Shown piece after piece: positions 26,280 to 35,639 of a stretch of 64,000 bases of DNA; position 1 is the stretch's first letter; each line of letters starts with the position of its first letter. The DNA is from Bacteroides ovatus (GTDB lineage Bacteria > Bacteroidota > Bacteroidia > Bacteroidales > Bacteroidaceae), in assembly GCF_001314995.1 (NCBI RefSeq), contig NZ_CP012938.1, forward strand, positions 5,952,001 to 6,016,000, written 5' to 3'. Both the position numbers and the translations under genes were made by a program. The notes below the pieces were generated by a model. That model did no database searches. It was not told where the DNA came from and saw only the letters and a list, made by a program, of their open reading frames with translations.

Positions 26280-26660
26280 ATGAAAGAAGAAGATATTTTA
26301 TTGAAGAAGCTTGGAAAGGAAAATTCCTTCAAAGTGCCCGATGGTTACTTTGAGAACCTGACTTCGGAGGTAATGAATAAACTTCCTGAAAAAGAGAAAG
26401 TTGCTTTTAAGGAAGAACCTGTCAGCACATGGACAAGACTGAAACCATTGCTCTATATGGCAGCTATGTTCGTAGGGGCGGCCTTGATTATCCGGGTAGC
26501 GTCAACAGATCATAAACCTGCTGCAGCAGATGATGTAGCGGTGACAGAAGTGGATACTGAAGTAGTCGTATCTGACGAAATGATTGATGTAGCAGTGGAT
26601 CGTGCCATGCTGGATGATTATTCGTTATATGTTTATTTGAGTGACGCAAGTGTAGAATGA
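26280..26660 (+). CDS. Small single-pass membrane protein, probable anti-sigma factor
   Basis: A 126-residue protein without a recognised domain name. The N-terminal 55 residues are charged and cytoplasmic (LLKKLGKENSFKVPDGYFENL is a segment seen at the start of many Bacteroidetes sigma-linked membrane proteins), a membrane helix follows near 60-75 (LLYMAAMFVGAALIIRV), and the C-terminal part is acidic and periplasmic. The size, topology and position right after an ECF sigma gene argue for an anti-sigma factor; this is inference. Confidence 0.75.
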   Translation: MKEEDILLKKLGKENSFKVPDGYFENLTSEVMNKLPEKEKVAFKEEPVSTWTRLKPLLYMAAMFVGAALIIRVASTDHKPAAADDVAVTEVDTEVVVSDEMIDVAVDRAMLDDYSLYVYLSDASVE

Positions 26661-26687
26661 TTTATAAAAACTGATTGAATACAGAAA

Positions 26688-27155
26688 ATGAGAAAACTTA
26701 TCGCATTGGTCGTTTTGTTATGTGGCTTTATGCCTGTTCTTTGGGCTGCTGATGGATGTGATCAGCATTTATCCCGGGAGGAGTTCAGGGCAAAACAAAA
26801 AGCTTTCATTATCGAACAGGCTGGATTGAATAAAGAAGAAGCAGCCAAGTTCTTTCCCGTTTATTTTGAACTCCAGGATAAAAAGAAGAAACTGAATGAT
26901 GAGTCATGGGATTTGATGCGCAAAGGCAAGGATGATAAAACGACGGAAGCTCAATATGCAGAAATCAACGAGAAAGTGGCCAACAACCGTATTGCTGCCG
27001 ACCAGCTTGATAAAACTTATTTGGGTAAGTTTAAAAAGATTCTTTCAAGCAAGAAGATTTTTCTCGTGCAACGTGCAGAGATGCGTTTTCACCGCGAAAT
27101 GATAAAAGGTATGAATCGTAGCAAAGACAAGGGAGACGATTCAAAGAAGAAATAA
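26688..27155 (+). CDS. Small exported helical protein, Spy/CpxP-like
   Basis: A 155-residue protein with a cleavable signal peptide (about 1-20, LVVLLCGFMPVLWAADG) and an otherwise all-helical, very lysine/glutamate-rich body (REEFRAKQKAFIIEQAGLNKEEAAKFFPVYFELQDKKKKL) ending in a Lys-rich tail. The pattern resembles Spy/CpxP-type periplasmic chaperones and the 'sensor of ECF-RseC'-like proteins often found third in such operons. Last gene of the run rnz-ldt-sigma-anti-sigma; followed by two hairpins. No family assigned with certainty. Confidence 0.75.
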   Translation: MRKLIALVVLLCGFMPVLWAADGCDQHLSREEFRAKQKAFIIEQAGLNKEEAAKFFPVYFELQDKKKKLNDESWDLMRKGKDDKTTEAQYAEINEKVANNRIAADQLDKTYLGKFKKILSSKKIFLVQRAEMRFHREMIKGMNRSKDKGDDSKKK

Positions 27156-27159
27156 AGAA

Positions 27160-27197
27160 AACAGAGCGTCCGATTCGTATGAACAGACGCTCTGTTT
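27160..27197. terminator. Terminator hairpin after the sigma operon
   Basis: AACAGAGCGTC (27160-27170) pairs with GACGCTCTGTT (27186-27196). It is followed by a second hairpin (27207-27232) with a stronger T-tract, so termination is probably shared. Confidence 0.7.
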
Positions 27198-27206
27198 GAG
27201 TAAAAT

Positions 27207-27246
27207 GGAGACTCTATCCGCTGGGAATAGAGCCTCTGTTTTTTTA
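27207..27246 (+). terminator. Second terminator of the sigma operon
   Basis: GAG-A-CTCTAT and ATAGAG-C-CTC pair around a TCCGCTGGGA loop and are followed by TGTTTTTTTA. It also lies directly downstream of mazG on the other strand. Confidence 0.75.
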
Positions 27247-27260
27247 TGCCGGTAAGGAAG

Positions 27261-28049
27261 TTACAGTCCTTTTTTCTTTGCTTCATTCCAAATGGCATCC
27301 ATCTCTTCGAGAGTCATATCTTTCAGACTTTTTCCTTCCTTGATGGTGTGCTCTTCCAGATAGTTGAAGCGGCGGATAAACTTCTGGTTGGTAAGTTCCA
27401 GTGCATTATCGGGATTGATTTTATAAAGGCGTGCCGCATTGATAAGGCTGAACATCACGTCGCCGAATTCAGCTTCCGCTTTCTCTTTATCCATGTTGGC
27501 CACTTCCTCCTGAAATTCACCTATTTCTTCTTTCACTTTATCCCAAACCTGTTCCCGTTCTTCCCAGTCGAAGCCTACATTGCGAGCTTTGTCCTGAATA
27601 CGGTAAGCCTTGATAAGCGAGGGCAGGGCAGCGGGCACACCGCTTAATACACTCTTATTTCCATCTTTCTCTTTAAGTTTCAACTGTTCCCAGTTCTCGG
27701 AAACTTGTCCGGCTGTATCTGCTTTCACCTCTCCGAAGACATGCGGATGGCGGAAAATCAGCTTATCGCACAGCTTGTCGCAAACATCTTTGATGTCAAA
27801 ATCTCCTGTTTCCGAGCCTATCTTAGCATAGAAAGCGACGTGCAACAATACGTCCCCCAACTCTTTGCAGATTTCTTTCTTGTCATCCCTCATCAGGGCA
27901 TCGCAAAGTTCGTAAGTCTCTTCTATGGTGTTGGGACGCAGACTTTCATTCGTCTGTTTACGGTCCCAGGGACATTTAACACGCAGTTCGTCGAGAATGT
28001 CCAGGAAGCGTCCGAAGGCTTCCATCTGTTCTTGTCTGGTATGTGACAT
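27261..28049 (-). CDS. mazG: Nucleoside triphosphate pyrophosphohydrolase MazG
   Basis: A 262-residue all-alpha NTP pyrophosphohydrolase that cleaves NTPs, including non-canonical ones, to NMP and PPi. It has the two tandem MazG domains usual for the family: the N-terminal one shows CPWDRKQTNESLRPNTIEETYE and EICKELGDVLLHVAFYAKIG (E-x-x-E...E-x-x-D metal motif), the C-terminal one KAEAEFGDVMFSLINAARLYKI and NPDNALELTNQKFIRRFNYLE. It starts 12 bases after the stop of the DUF3810 gene on the same strand, so they form a two-gene operon. Confidence 0.95.
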   Translation of the reverse strand: MSHTRQEQMEAFGRFLDILDELRVKCPWDRKQTNESLRPNTIEETYELCDALMRDDKKEICKELGDVLLHVAFYAKIGSETGDFDIKDVCDKLCDKLIFRHPHVFGEVKADTAGQVSENWEQLKLKEKDGNKSVLSGVPAALPSLIKAYRIQDKARNVGFDWEEREQVWDKVKEEIGEFQEEVANMDKEKAEAEFGDVMFSLINAARLYKINPDNALELTNQKFIRRFNYLEEHTIKEGKSLKDMTLEEMDAIWNEAKKKGL

Positions 28050-28061
28050 AAATCTATTTAT

Positions 28062-29117
28062 TTAATTCATTTTTTTCCATTCTTGGTAAGATATCAACAA
28101 CCCTACTACTTCCGAGTAGTTCTGACGGCCACTTTCTATCTTGTTTCCTTTCAGGTAAAGATCGTATATCCAATCCTGTACGGCTCCCACTACCGGGCTA
28201 TACTTGGCAGCCCAATAGGCTTGATTATTCTTGGCTAATTCAATAATTTCCGGTCGGATGCGTTGAAAGAGTTTTGCATATTCTTCTTCTGAAAGTAATC
28301 TTTTTGCATTCCCCAGTACATGCCCCAGTACAGAGAAATATCCGGAGAAACGGATACCCATTGCCTGTGAACGGGTACAAACCTGATAGGCATAGAAATT
28401 GGCTTCCGCTTCGCTGGTGATACCTAACAAGTGGGCTAGTTCATGAGCATAAGTGGCAGGATAGTTGGCGGGAAGCAAATCTCCGTTAAGGGTGAATTCG
28501 CAGAAGAAAGGCCCCATGCTACCGGTTACTCCTACCATGGAAATGAACGGAGTAAACAACATGGTCTTTACTCTCGGATGATCGTGTGGAGGTCGGTGTA
28601 CGCCCAGGCTATCACTTAACTGATTATAGATTCGTACGGTTTCTTCCCGTATCAAATCCTGGTTGATACTATTTACAGGGGTGTACGAACGATTTAATTG
28701 GGTGATATAGTCGTCAACAAACTCCTGAAAATTTTCGGGAGTGTAGGCTGTATACGGGATTTCGGTTCGTTGGTAAAAGTTCTTTTGAGAATAATTCAGT
28801 CCCCAAGCCAGATAGAACCATACATAAATCCACAACAGATATTCGCCGTCGCGCAATAAAATTTTCTTCCAAGGCAACTTTTTACGGAGACGGGCATAAA
28901 TTGGATAAATAATCACGCCCGCAATACTAAGGAAGATAAATAAGTCTCCTATCGCAAAAGGAAATAAATTGGAAAAAAACGACAAAACGTAAGAGATAAA
29001 AGGATAGATTGTTTGCGAATAGATTGTTGCCAGAGCAGGAATCCATTGCGTTAGCCACACTAGGATTAAGATTGCTCCTAAGGCTAAATATCTTACATTT
29101 GGCTTCTTTTTCATCAT
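28062..29117 (-). CDS. DUF3810-family membrane protein with a zinc-protease-like motif
   Basis: A 351-residue protein. Three hydrophobic segments in the first 110 residues (LGAILILVWLTQWIPAL; FAIGDLFIFLSIAGVII; YLLWIYVWFYLAWGL) anchor it in the inner membrane. The following soluble domain contains YAHELAHLLGITSEAEANFYAY, an H-E-x-x-H zinc-binding motif with a downstream Glu as in gluzincin-like peptidases. Assigned to DUF3810 by overall pattern; substrate unknown. The ATG at 29117 is used; the longer TTG start would overlap the TATTTTTG promoter box. Confidence 0.85.
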   Translation of the reverse strand: MMKKKPNVRYLALGAILILVWLTQWIPALATIYSQTIYPFISYVLSFFSNLFPFAIGDLFIFLSIAGVIIYPIYARLRKKLPWKKILLRDGEYLLWIYVWFYLAWGLNYSQKNFYQRTEIPYTAYTPENFQEFVDDYITQLNRSYTPVNSINQDLIREETVRIYNQLSDSLGVHRPPHDHPRVKTMLFTPFISMVGVTGSMGPFFCEFTLNGDLLPANYPATYAHELAHLLGITSEAEANFYAYQVCTRSQAMGIRFSGYFSVLGHVLGNAKRLLSEEEYAKLFQRIRPEIIELAKNNQAYWAAKYSPVVGAVQDWIYDLYLKGNKIESGRQNYSEVVGLLISYQEWKKMN

Positions 29118-29135
29118 TTGTCTAATATCAGTCAA

Positions 29136-29143
29136 CAAAAATA
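29136..29143 (-). promoter_or_regulatory. -7 box of the DUF3810-mazG operon
   Basis: Minus-strand TATTTTTG, 19 bases before the ATG. It lies back to back with the box of the divergent gene at 29178-29185. Confidence 0.5.
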
Positions 29144-29177
29144 TGCATTAAATAGACGTCGCGCGAAAAAATACCTC

Positions 29178-29185
29178 TATATTTG
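29178..29185 (+). promoter_or_regulatory. -7 box of the gene at 29258
   Basis: TATATTTG, consensus match, 72 bases before the ATG. Confidence 0.5.
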
Positions 29186-29257
29186 CAAAAAATCTGTTAA
29201 CAATGGCTTTATAACTTGTATAATAGGGAAAGTCATTCAACATAAACCGGATAAGAG

Positions 29258-29896
29258 ATGGCTACATCAGAAGAAATTGAAAAGTATTGCCGGAATTGCG
29301 TATCACGTGATTTCGTGAATGGTAAAGGTCTTGTTTGTAAGCGTACCAGAGAACTTCCTGCTTTTGAAGAAGAATGTGAAAGTTTTGAGAAAGATGAAGA
29401 GCTGGAAAGATTAGCCCCTCCCAAGCCGGAAGACTTCCCGGTATCTATGACAGAAGAAGAAATGCTTGCCGAAGAGAATCTCTCCAAAGGAGTACTGTAC
29501 GCAGTCGCTGCCTGTATTGTGGGTGCGGTGGCATGGGGACTGATATCTGTTTCTACGGGTCGTCAGATTGGATTTATGCCCATTGCTATCGGGTTTATGG
29601 TTGGCTTTGCCATGCGGAAAGGGAAAGGAATACGTCCCATTTTCGGAATTATCGGTGCGGCATTATCCCTGATTAGTTGTGTCCTGGGTGATTTCTTTTC
29701 CATTATCGGATATATTTCCCAAGATTATAAAATGTCTTATTTTGACGTTCTGGTAAGCGTAGACTATGGAGAAATATTCTCTATTATGCTGGAAAATGTG
29801 ATGTCAATGACTGCTTTATTCTACGGATTCGCTCTTTATGAGGGGTATAAATTCTCTTTCCGTGCACAGAAACACCCCGAGGGTGGTAAGATTTGA
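29258..29896 (+). CDS. Hypothetical membrane protein with N-terminal Cys cluster
   Basis: A 212-residue protein I do not recognise. Residues 10-40 hold a possible metal site (Y-C-R-N-C, then Cys in LVCKRTREL and EEECESF). An acidic linker follows, then three to four hydrophobic segments (GVLYAVAACIVGAVAWGLI; IGFMPIAIGFMVGFAM; PIFGIIGAALSLISCVL; a weaker one near 180-195). It ends 65 bases before valS on the same strand; valS seems to have its own promoter. Confidence 0.8.
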   Translation: MATSEEIEKYCRNCVSRDFVNGKGLVCKRTRELPAFEEECESFEKDEELERLAPPKPEDFPVSMTEEEMLAEENLSKGVLYAVAACIVGAVAWGLISVSTGRQIGFMPIAIGFMVGFAMRKGKGIRPIFGIIGAALSLISCVLGDFFSIIGYISQDYKMSYFDVLVSVDYGEIFSIMLENVMSMTALFYGFALYEGYKFSFRAQKHPEGGKI

Positions 29897-29907
29897 ATTT
29901 AAATTAT

Positions 29908-29915
29908 TAATTTTG
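29908..29915 (+). promoter_or_regulatory. Possible -7 box of valS
   Basis: TAATTTTG, consensus match, 47 bases before the valS ATG. The -33 element is not clear. Confidence 0.45.
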
Positions 29916-29961
29916 CACCCGTTATTTTAGAATATACATTATCATATATACATAAAACAAT

Positions 29962-32598
29962 ATGGAATTAGCAAGTAAGTACAATCCCGCTGACGTGGAG
30001 GGAAAATGGTACCAGTATTGGCTGGACCATCATTTATTCAGTTCGAAACCCGATGGCCGTGAACCTTACACCATCGTCATTCCGCCCCCGAACGTCACCG
30101 GTGTGTTGCACATGGGACACATGCTTAATAATACCATTCAGGATATTTTAGTTCGTCGTGCCCGTATGGAAGGCAAGAATGCCTGCTGGGTACCGGGAAC
30201 TGACCATGCTTCTATTGCTACTGAAGCTAAAGTAGTAAACAAACTTGCTGCTCAAGGCATCAAGAAAACCGACCTGACTCGTGACGAATTCCTGAAACAT
30301 GCTTGGGATTGGACAGACGAACACGGAGGTATCATCCTGAAACAACTTCGTAAACTCGGTGCATCCTGCGACTGGAATCGTACTGCTTTCACTATGGACG
30401 AGAAACGCAGTGAAAGTGTACTGAAAGTTTTCGTAGACCTGTTCAATAAAGGATTGATCTACCGTGGTGTCCGTATGGTAAACTGGGACCCGAAGGCATT
30501 GACCGCTCTTTCTGACGAGGAAGTGATCTACAAAGAAGAGCACGGAAAACTATATTACCTCCGCTATAAAGTAGAAGGTGATCCGGAAGGACGCTATGCC
30601 GTAGTGGCAACTACCCGCCCTGAAACAATCATGGGTGACACAGCGATGTGTATCAACCCGAACGACCCGAAAAACGAATGGCTGAAAGGTAAGAAAGTGA
30701 TCGTTCCGCTGGTAAACCGCGCCATCCCTGTGATTGAAGATGATTATGTAGACATCGAATTTGGTACAGGTTGCCTGAAAGTGACTCCTGCTCATGACGT
30801 AAACGACTATATGCTGGGTGAAAAGTACAACCTGCCTAGCATTGATATCTTCAACGATAACGGTACATTGAGCGAAGCTGCCGGTATGTATATCGGCATG
30901 GATCGTTTCGATGTTCGTATACAGATAGAGAAAGACCTCGAAGCTGCCGGACTGCTGGACAAGACAGAAGCCTATACAAATAAGGTAGGTTACTCGGAAC
31001 GTACCAACGTAGTGATCGAACCGAAACTATCTATGCAATGGTTCCTCAAGATGCAGCATTTTGCAGACATGGCATTGCCTCCGGTAATGAACGATGAACT
31101 GAAGTTCTATCCTGCAAAATACAAGAATACCTACCGTCACTGGATGGAGAACATCAAAGACTGGTGTATCAGTCGTCAGTTGTGGTGGGGACATCGCATT
31201 CCTGCTTACTTCCTCCCGGAGGGCGGTTATGTGGTAGCTGCTACAGCAGAAGAAGCATTGGCAAAAGCGAAAGAGAAAACCGGCAATGCCGCCTTGACAA
31301 TCGAAGATCTCCGTCAGGACGAAGATTGTCTGGATACCTGGTTCTCTTCCTGGTTGTGGCCTATCTCTTTGTTCGACGGAATCAACAATCCGGGTAACGA
31401 AGAAATCAACTATTACTATCCGACCAGCGACCTTGTGACAGGACCGGATATTATCTTCTTCTGGGTAGCCCGTATGATTATGGCAGGCTACGAGTACGAA
31501 GGACAGATGCCGTTTAAGAACGTTTACTTCACAGGGATCGTTCGTGATAAACTGGGACGTAAAATGTCCAAGTCACTCGGTAATTCTCCCGACCCGTTGG
31601 AGTTGATCGAGAAATACGGAGCCGATGGAGTACGTATGGGTATGATGCTTTCTGCTCCTGCCGGAAACGATATTCTTTTCGATGACGCACTTTGCGAACA
31701 GGGACGTAACTTCTGCAACAAGATATGGAATGCTTTCCGTCTGATTAAGGGCTGGACAAATGCCAAAGGTACTATTGAGATCCCTACCGATGCACATCTG
31801 GCAGTTCAGTGGTTTGACCAAAGACTGGATGCGGCAGCTGTTGAAGTGGCCGATCTCTTCTCCAAATATCGTTTGAGCGAAGCGTTGATGCTGGTTTACA
31901 AACTGTTCTGGGATGAATTCTCTTCTTGGCTGTTGGAAATCGTGAAACCTGCTTATGGACAGCCTGTTAATGGCTTTATTTATAGTATGGTTCTTAGCTC
32001 TTTCGAGCGTCTGCTTGAATTGCTGCATCCTTTTATGCCATTTATCACAGAAGAATTGTGGCAACAACTGCGTGAGCGTGAACCGGGTGAAAGTTTGATG
32101 GTTACTCAACTGTTTGAACCGGTCGGAGCAAATGAACAATTCCTGGCAGAGTTTGAAGTAGCTAAGGAAATCATCAGTAATGTCCGTAGCATCCGTTTGC
32201 AGAAAAACATTGCTCTGAAAGAAGAACTCGAATTGCAGGTTGTAGGCACTCATCCGGTAGAGAAATTGAATCCGGTGATTATCAAGATGTGTAACCTGTC
32301 TTCCGTAACAGTGGTAGAAAGCAAATCAGAAGGTGCTTCTTCTTTCATGATAGGAACGACCGAATTTGCCGTGCCATTGGGTAATATGATTGACGTGGAA
32401 GCCGAAATCGCCCGTATGGAAGCCGAATTGAAGCATAAAGAAGGATTCTTGCAGGGAGTGATGAAGAAACTTAGCAACGAGAAATTCGTCAATAATGCTC
32501 CGGCTGCCGTTCTTGAACTGGAACGTAAGAAGCAAGCCGATGCAGAGAGCATCATTAATTCTTTGAAAGAAAGTATTGCGGCTTTGAAGAAATCATAA
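29962..32598 (+). CDS. valS: Valine-tRNA ligase
   Basis: An 878-residue class I aminoacyl-tRNA synthetase that charges tRNA-Val. Signature motifs: [16 protein letters not shown] (HIGH-type, about 41-56), the editing (CP1) domain with [12 protein letters not shown], the Trp-rich segment [29 protein letters not shown] (KMSKS, about 535), the anticodon-binding domain and a C-terminal coiled coil ([20 protein letters not shown]) as in bacterial ValRS. Full length, one gene, with its own terminator. Confidence 0.97.
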   Translation: MELASKYNPADVEGKWYQYWLDHHLFSSKPDGREPYTIVIPPPNVTGVLHMGHMLNNTIQDILVRRARMEGKNACWVPGTDHASIATEAKVVNKLAAQGIKKTDLTRDEFLKHAWDWTDEHGGIILKQLRKLGASCDWNRTAFTMDEKRSESVLKVFVDLFNKGLIYRGVRMVNWDPKALTALSDEEVIYKEEHGKLYYLRYKVEGDPEGRYAVVATTRPETIMGDTAMCINPNDPKNEWLKGKKVIVPLVNRAIPVIEDDYVDIEFGTGCLKVTPAHDVNDYMLGEKYNLPSIDIFNDNGTLSEAAGMYIGMDRFDVRIQIEKDLEAAGLLDKTEAYTNKVGYSERTNVVIEPKLSMQWFLKMQHFADMALPPVMNDELKFYPAKYKNTYRHWMENIKDWCISRQLWWGHRIPAYFLPEGGYVVAATAEEALAKAKEKTGNAALTIEDLRQDEDCLDTWFSSWLWPISLFDGINNPGNEEINYYYPTSDLVTGPDIIFFWVARMIMAGYEYEGQMPFKNVYFTGIVRDKLGRKMSKSLGNSPDPLELIEKYGADGVRMGMMLSAPAGNDILFDDALCEQGRNFCNKIWNAFRLIKGWTNAKGTIEIPTDAHLAVQWFDQRLDAAAVEVADLFSKYRLSEALMLVYKLFWDEFSSWLLEIVKPAYGQPVNGFIYSMVLSSFERLLELLHPFMPFITEELWQQLREREPGESLMVTQLFEPVGANEQFLAEFEVAKEIISNVRSIRLQKNIALKEELELQVVGTHPVEKLNPVIIKMCNLSSVTVVESKSEGASSFMIGTTEFAVPLGNMIDVEAEIARMEAELKHKEGFLQGVMKKLSNEKFVNNAPAAVLELERKKQADAESIINSLKESIAALKKS

Positions 32599-32624
32599 TC
32601 CTTTGATACTTAATTTTATATAAT

Positions 32625-32662
32625 AAAGGGCATCTCAATTCGTTTTGGGATGCCTTTTTTTT
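32625..32662 (+). terminator. valS terminator
   Basis: AAAGGGCATC pairs with GATGCCTTTT around an A/T-rich loop, followed by eight Ts. The T-run also supplies the TTTG of the next promoter (32660-32663). Confidence 0.9.
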
Positions 32663-32689
32663 GCACTAAAGAAATTAATACTATCTTTG
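32660..32689 (+). promoter_or_regulatory. Promoter of the histidine kinase gene
   Basis: TTTG at 32660-32663 and TATCTTTG at 32682-32689, 18-base spacing. The ATG follows at 32716. Confidence 0.7.
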
Positions 32690-32715
32690 CTTCCGCTATT
32701 TATAGAATACCACAA

Positions 32716-34614
32716 ATGAAACAATCGTTACGGATCATTCCATTCCTCCTTGGATTATTCCTTTTTATTGAAGGATTCTTATCACCTGCGTCAGCCCGAA
32801 CCGAAAATACAAATAAAGAAGTACTGGTTTTAAACTCGATTAATTTCAATCTGCCTTGGGCTAAAAACTTTTATTGGTGTCTTCATGATGCTCTTCAGAA
32901 ACAAGGAGTTTCTGTGAAGGCGGAATCGCTTTCCGTACCTGCTCTGGTGAATGAGATGGAGGCGAATGCCGTAGTCACCCATTTGCGTCAGAAGTATCCG
33001 GAGCCTCCCACTGCTATCGTGATGATTGGAGATCCGGGATGGATTGTTTGCCGCGAATTATTTGATGATGTATGGGAAGATGTCCCGGTAGTTGTGACAA
33101 ATGCCCGCGATCGTCTGCCTGCTTCTCTGGATATCCTGCTGTCTCATGCTCCACTCACAGAAAGTAACAGTGTTTCTGCGGAAGAATGGAGACGGGAATA
33201 TAATATCACTTCCTTGAAGCAGCATTATTACGTCAAGGAGACCGTAGATTTAATTTATAAACTGATACCTGACATGGAACGTCTGGCTTTTATTTCAGAC
33301 GATCGGTATATCAGTGAAGAAACCCGCCGAGATGTGAAAGAAGCCGTAGAGGAAAACTTTCCTGATTTGCGTCTGGAGCTTCTTTCCACCACTCAATTAT
33401 CCACGGAAATGCTACTCGATACGTTGCGCAGCTATAAATCCAATACGGGGATTATCTATTATTCATGGTTTGAGTCGCATAACGAGAATGATAACAACTA
33501 TCTCTTCGATCACATTCAGGAGATTATCACTAATTTTACTCCTTCGCCTCTGTTCCTGCTTTCTCACGAAGATTTATCGAACAATACTTTTGCGGGTGGA
33601 TACTATGTCTCGGCAGAATCTTTCAGCGATTCTCTGCTGGAGATTCTTGATCGGATATTGAAGGGTGAACAGGCCCGGAATATTCCCGGTGGAGTGGGAG
33701 GGAAAGGAAGTGCCTATCTTTGTTATCCGGTATTGAAAGCTCATAATATACCGTCATACCGTTACCCGGCCGATGCTGTTTATGTCAATGAGCCCAAGAC
33801 TTTTTTTCAGCAGTATTCTGTTGAAATTATTGTCTGTTCCATCTTCCTGTTAATTCTGATTGTTGCTATCATATATTATATCAGCATTCTTCGGAAAGCA
33901 TATAGTCGTCTGCATGAAGCAATGGAAAAAGCGGAACAGGCCAATCAATTGAAATCCGCATTCCTGGCTAATATGAGTCATGAGATACGTACGCCCTTGA
34001 ATGCTATTGTAGGATTATCCAATATGCTTCCTCATGTCGAAAACCGTGAAGAAATGTCCGAATATGCAGACCTCATTGAAACAAATACGGATTTGTTGCT
34101 CCAGTTGATTAATGATATTCTGGATTTGTCGAAGATTGAAGCCGGTACATTCGATTTCTATCCTGCCTTGATTGATGTGAATCAGACGCTTGAAGAAATC
34201 GAGCAGAGTATGCAGTTACGTCTGCGACACAATAATGTGACTTTCACATTTGTGGAGAGACTGCCCGAATGTACATTATATACGGATAAGAACCGTTTGA
34301 TTCAGCTACTTGCCAATTTCATTGTTAATGCCATCAAATTTACAGAAGTGGGTACCATTCGTATGGGGTATCGTCTGCTAGACTCCGAAACGATTTATTT
34401 TTATGTGTCGGATACTGGCTGTGGAATGTCTTCTGAACAGTGTATCCATGTCTTTGAACGGTTTGTGAAGTACAATTCCTTTGTGCAAGGTACCGGACTG
34501 GGACTTTCTATCTGCCATACGATTGTAGACCGCTTGGGAGGGAAAATAGGAGTGGAGTCGAAAGAAAACAAAGGAGCTACTTTCTGGTTTACCTTACCTT
34601 ATCGGCAGAATTAA
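32716..34614 (+). CDS. Sensor histidine kinase with periplasmic ABC-binding-protein-like domain
   Basis: A 632-residue membrane kinase. Order: signal/first membrane segment ([16 protein letters not shown]); a periplasmic domain of about 330 residues resembling ABC substrate-binding (peripla_BP-like) sensor domains ([44 protein letters not shown]); a second membrane helix ([19 protein letters not shown]); HisKA with the phospho-acceptor His in [10 protein letters not shown]; HATPase_c with N-box (FIVNAIKFT), DTGCGM and GTGLGLSIC. It ends right after the ATPase domain ([11 protein letters not shown]), so unlike Bacteroides hybrid systems it has no receiver or DNA-binding domain, and no response-regulator gene is adjacent. 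The ATG at 32716 is chosen over an upstream in-frame ATG that overlaps the terminator and promoter. Confidence 0.92.
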   Translation: MKQSLRIIPFLLGLFLFIEGFLSPASARTENTNKEVLVLNSINFNLPWAKNFYWCLHDALQKQGVSVKAESLSVPALVNEMEANAVVTHLRQKYPEPPTAIVMIGDPGWIVCRELFDDVWEDVPVVVTNARDRLPASLDILLSHAPLTESNSVSAEEWRREYNITSLKQHYYVKETVDLIYKLIPDMERLAFISDDRYISEETRRDVKEAVEENFPDLRLELLSTTQLSTEMLLDTLRSYKSNTGIIYYSWFESHNENDNNYLFDHIQEIITNFTPSPLFLLSHEDLSNNTFAGGYYVSAESFSDSLLEILDRILKGEQARNIPGGVGGKGSAYLCYPVLKAHNIPSYRYPADAVYVNEPKTFFQQYSVEIIVCSIFLLILIVAIIYYISILRKAYSRLHEAMEKAEQANQLKSAFLANMSHEIRTPLNAIVGLSNMLPHVENREEMSEYADLIETNTDLLLQLINDILDLSKIEAGTFDFYPALIDVNQTLEEIEQSMQLRLRHNNVTFTFVERLPECTLYTDKNRLIQLLANFIVNAIKFTEVGTIRMGYRLLDSETIYFYVSDTGCGMSSEQCIHVFERFVKYNSFVQGTGLGLSICHTIVDRLGGKIGVESKENKGATFWFTLPYRQN

Positions 34615-34929
34615 TGCTTTATTTCTCTCCAATCTATCAGTAGATAAGTTGCTATGCTCTTATTGCAAACTTCCTTTCCCTTATTGGATAAGTTGTCTTT
34701 GACTAAGAAGAAACTATAAACGCAAGTTCTGATTGTATAAACGAAACTTGCAATTATATAATCAGAACTTCCGTTTTTATAAATGAAGCTTGCAATTATA
34801 GATTTCTCTTAGCCAAAAAGAAGTTTGGCAGTAGGGGAATGTAAGTTTATCCCTAATACAACGGAAGTTATCTATTAGTACTTTAGTAAATAGAACGTAA
34901 TAGATAAGAAAATAGATAGCTGGTTTATT
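34615..34929. other. Convergent intergenic region with nested repeats
   Basis: About 315 bases with no gene. 34716-34800 contains an inverted repeat (CAAGTTCTGATTGTATA against TATAATCAGAACTT) and two direct copies of a roughly 20-base ATAAA(C/T)GAA(A/G)CTTGCAATTATA motif. No clean terminator is visible for the kinase gene or for the convergent sigma gene, though these hairpins may serve. Confidence 0.6.
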
Positions 34930-35505
34930 TTAAGGAAATAGAATTGGTAGCAATAAAGGCAGATAATCCTTTAAATCTACGCGTAGTTGCTTTAATGCCT
35001 GCTGAATGCGGTAATCTACAGTTTTGGGAGATACTCCCAGAATTTCCGCTATTTCTTTATAACTCATATCCCGGAACCGATGCATCACGAAAGCTTCCCG
35101 GTAACTTTCCGGCAATGTGGCAATGGCATCCTTGATGCGTTGTGTCAACTCTTCGACTTGATAAAGATCCGTATCTTGTAGCATCTCCTGCATTTCTTCA
35201 TAAAATCGAGTGTCGGCACGTTGAGTGGCGTCAATATGTGCAAGCTTGTTCAGAGCTTTGCGGTATATCATTTTAAAGAGGTACGAACTAAGCGAGGTTT
35301 CGATAAACAAATTTTCTCTGTTCTCCCAAATCCATAAAAGAGAATCCTGCACAATTTCTTCCGCATCTTCCAGATCGACGAAGCGATGGCCGTAGGCACA
35401 CAGTGCCGGATAATACCTCCGAAACAGTGCATCAAATGCTTTTTGGTCGCCTCGCTGTATAGCAGATAATAGGAAATTGCTTTCTGACAGGTGAACTTCT
35501 TTCAT
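34930..35505 (-). CDS. ECF-type sigma factor of the GH35/GH89 locus
   Basis: A 191-residue FecI-like sigma factor with region 2 (FDALFRRYYPALCAYGHRFV...DAEEIVQDSLLWIWENR...SLSSYLFKMIYRKALNKL) and region 4 (IATLPESYREAFVMHRFRDMSYKEIAEILGVSPKTVDYRIQQALKQLR), ending in a hydrophobic tail (LKDYLPLLLPILFP). It is divergent from its FecR gene, with 134 bases between; the other sigma/FecR pairs in this window are colinear. It should drive the SusC-to-GH89 operon when released by FecR. Confidence 0.93.
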   Translation of the reverse strand: MKEVHLSESNFLLSAIQRGDQKAFDALFRRYYPALCAYGHRFVDLEDAEEIVQDSLLWIWENRENLFIETSLSSYLFKMIYRKALNKLAHIDATQRADTRFYEEMQEMLQDTDLYQVEELTQRIKDAIATLPESYREAFVMHRFRDMSYKEIAEILGVSPKTVDYRIQQALKQLRVDLKDYLPLLLPILFP

Positions 35506-35527
35506 GTATTAGTTTGATATTTCACTG

Positions 35528-35535
35528 CAAATATA
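35528..35535 (-). promoter_or_regulatory. -7 box of the ECF sigma gene
   Basis: Minus-strand TATATTTG, 23 bases before the ATG, with a TTTG about 17 bases further upstream (35553-35556). Confidence 0.6.
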
Positions 35536-35639
35536 GCTTTTTTATAAGAAAACAAAGATTTTCTGAAAAAAAATGAGATTTGGTTTAGGAATTCCACAAG
35601 TCTCTCTTGTCTTATAGTAAAAGGCAATAAAATACGAAT

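Noticed and set aside
32650..32715. Longer start for the histidine kinase gene
   Set aside because: The in-frame upstream ATG lies in the valS terminator and upstream of the TATCTTTG promoter; the signal peptide begins at 32716.
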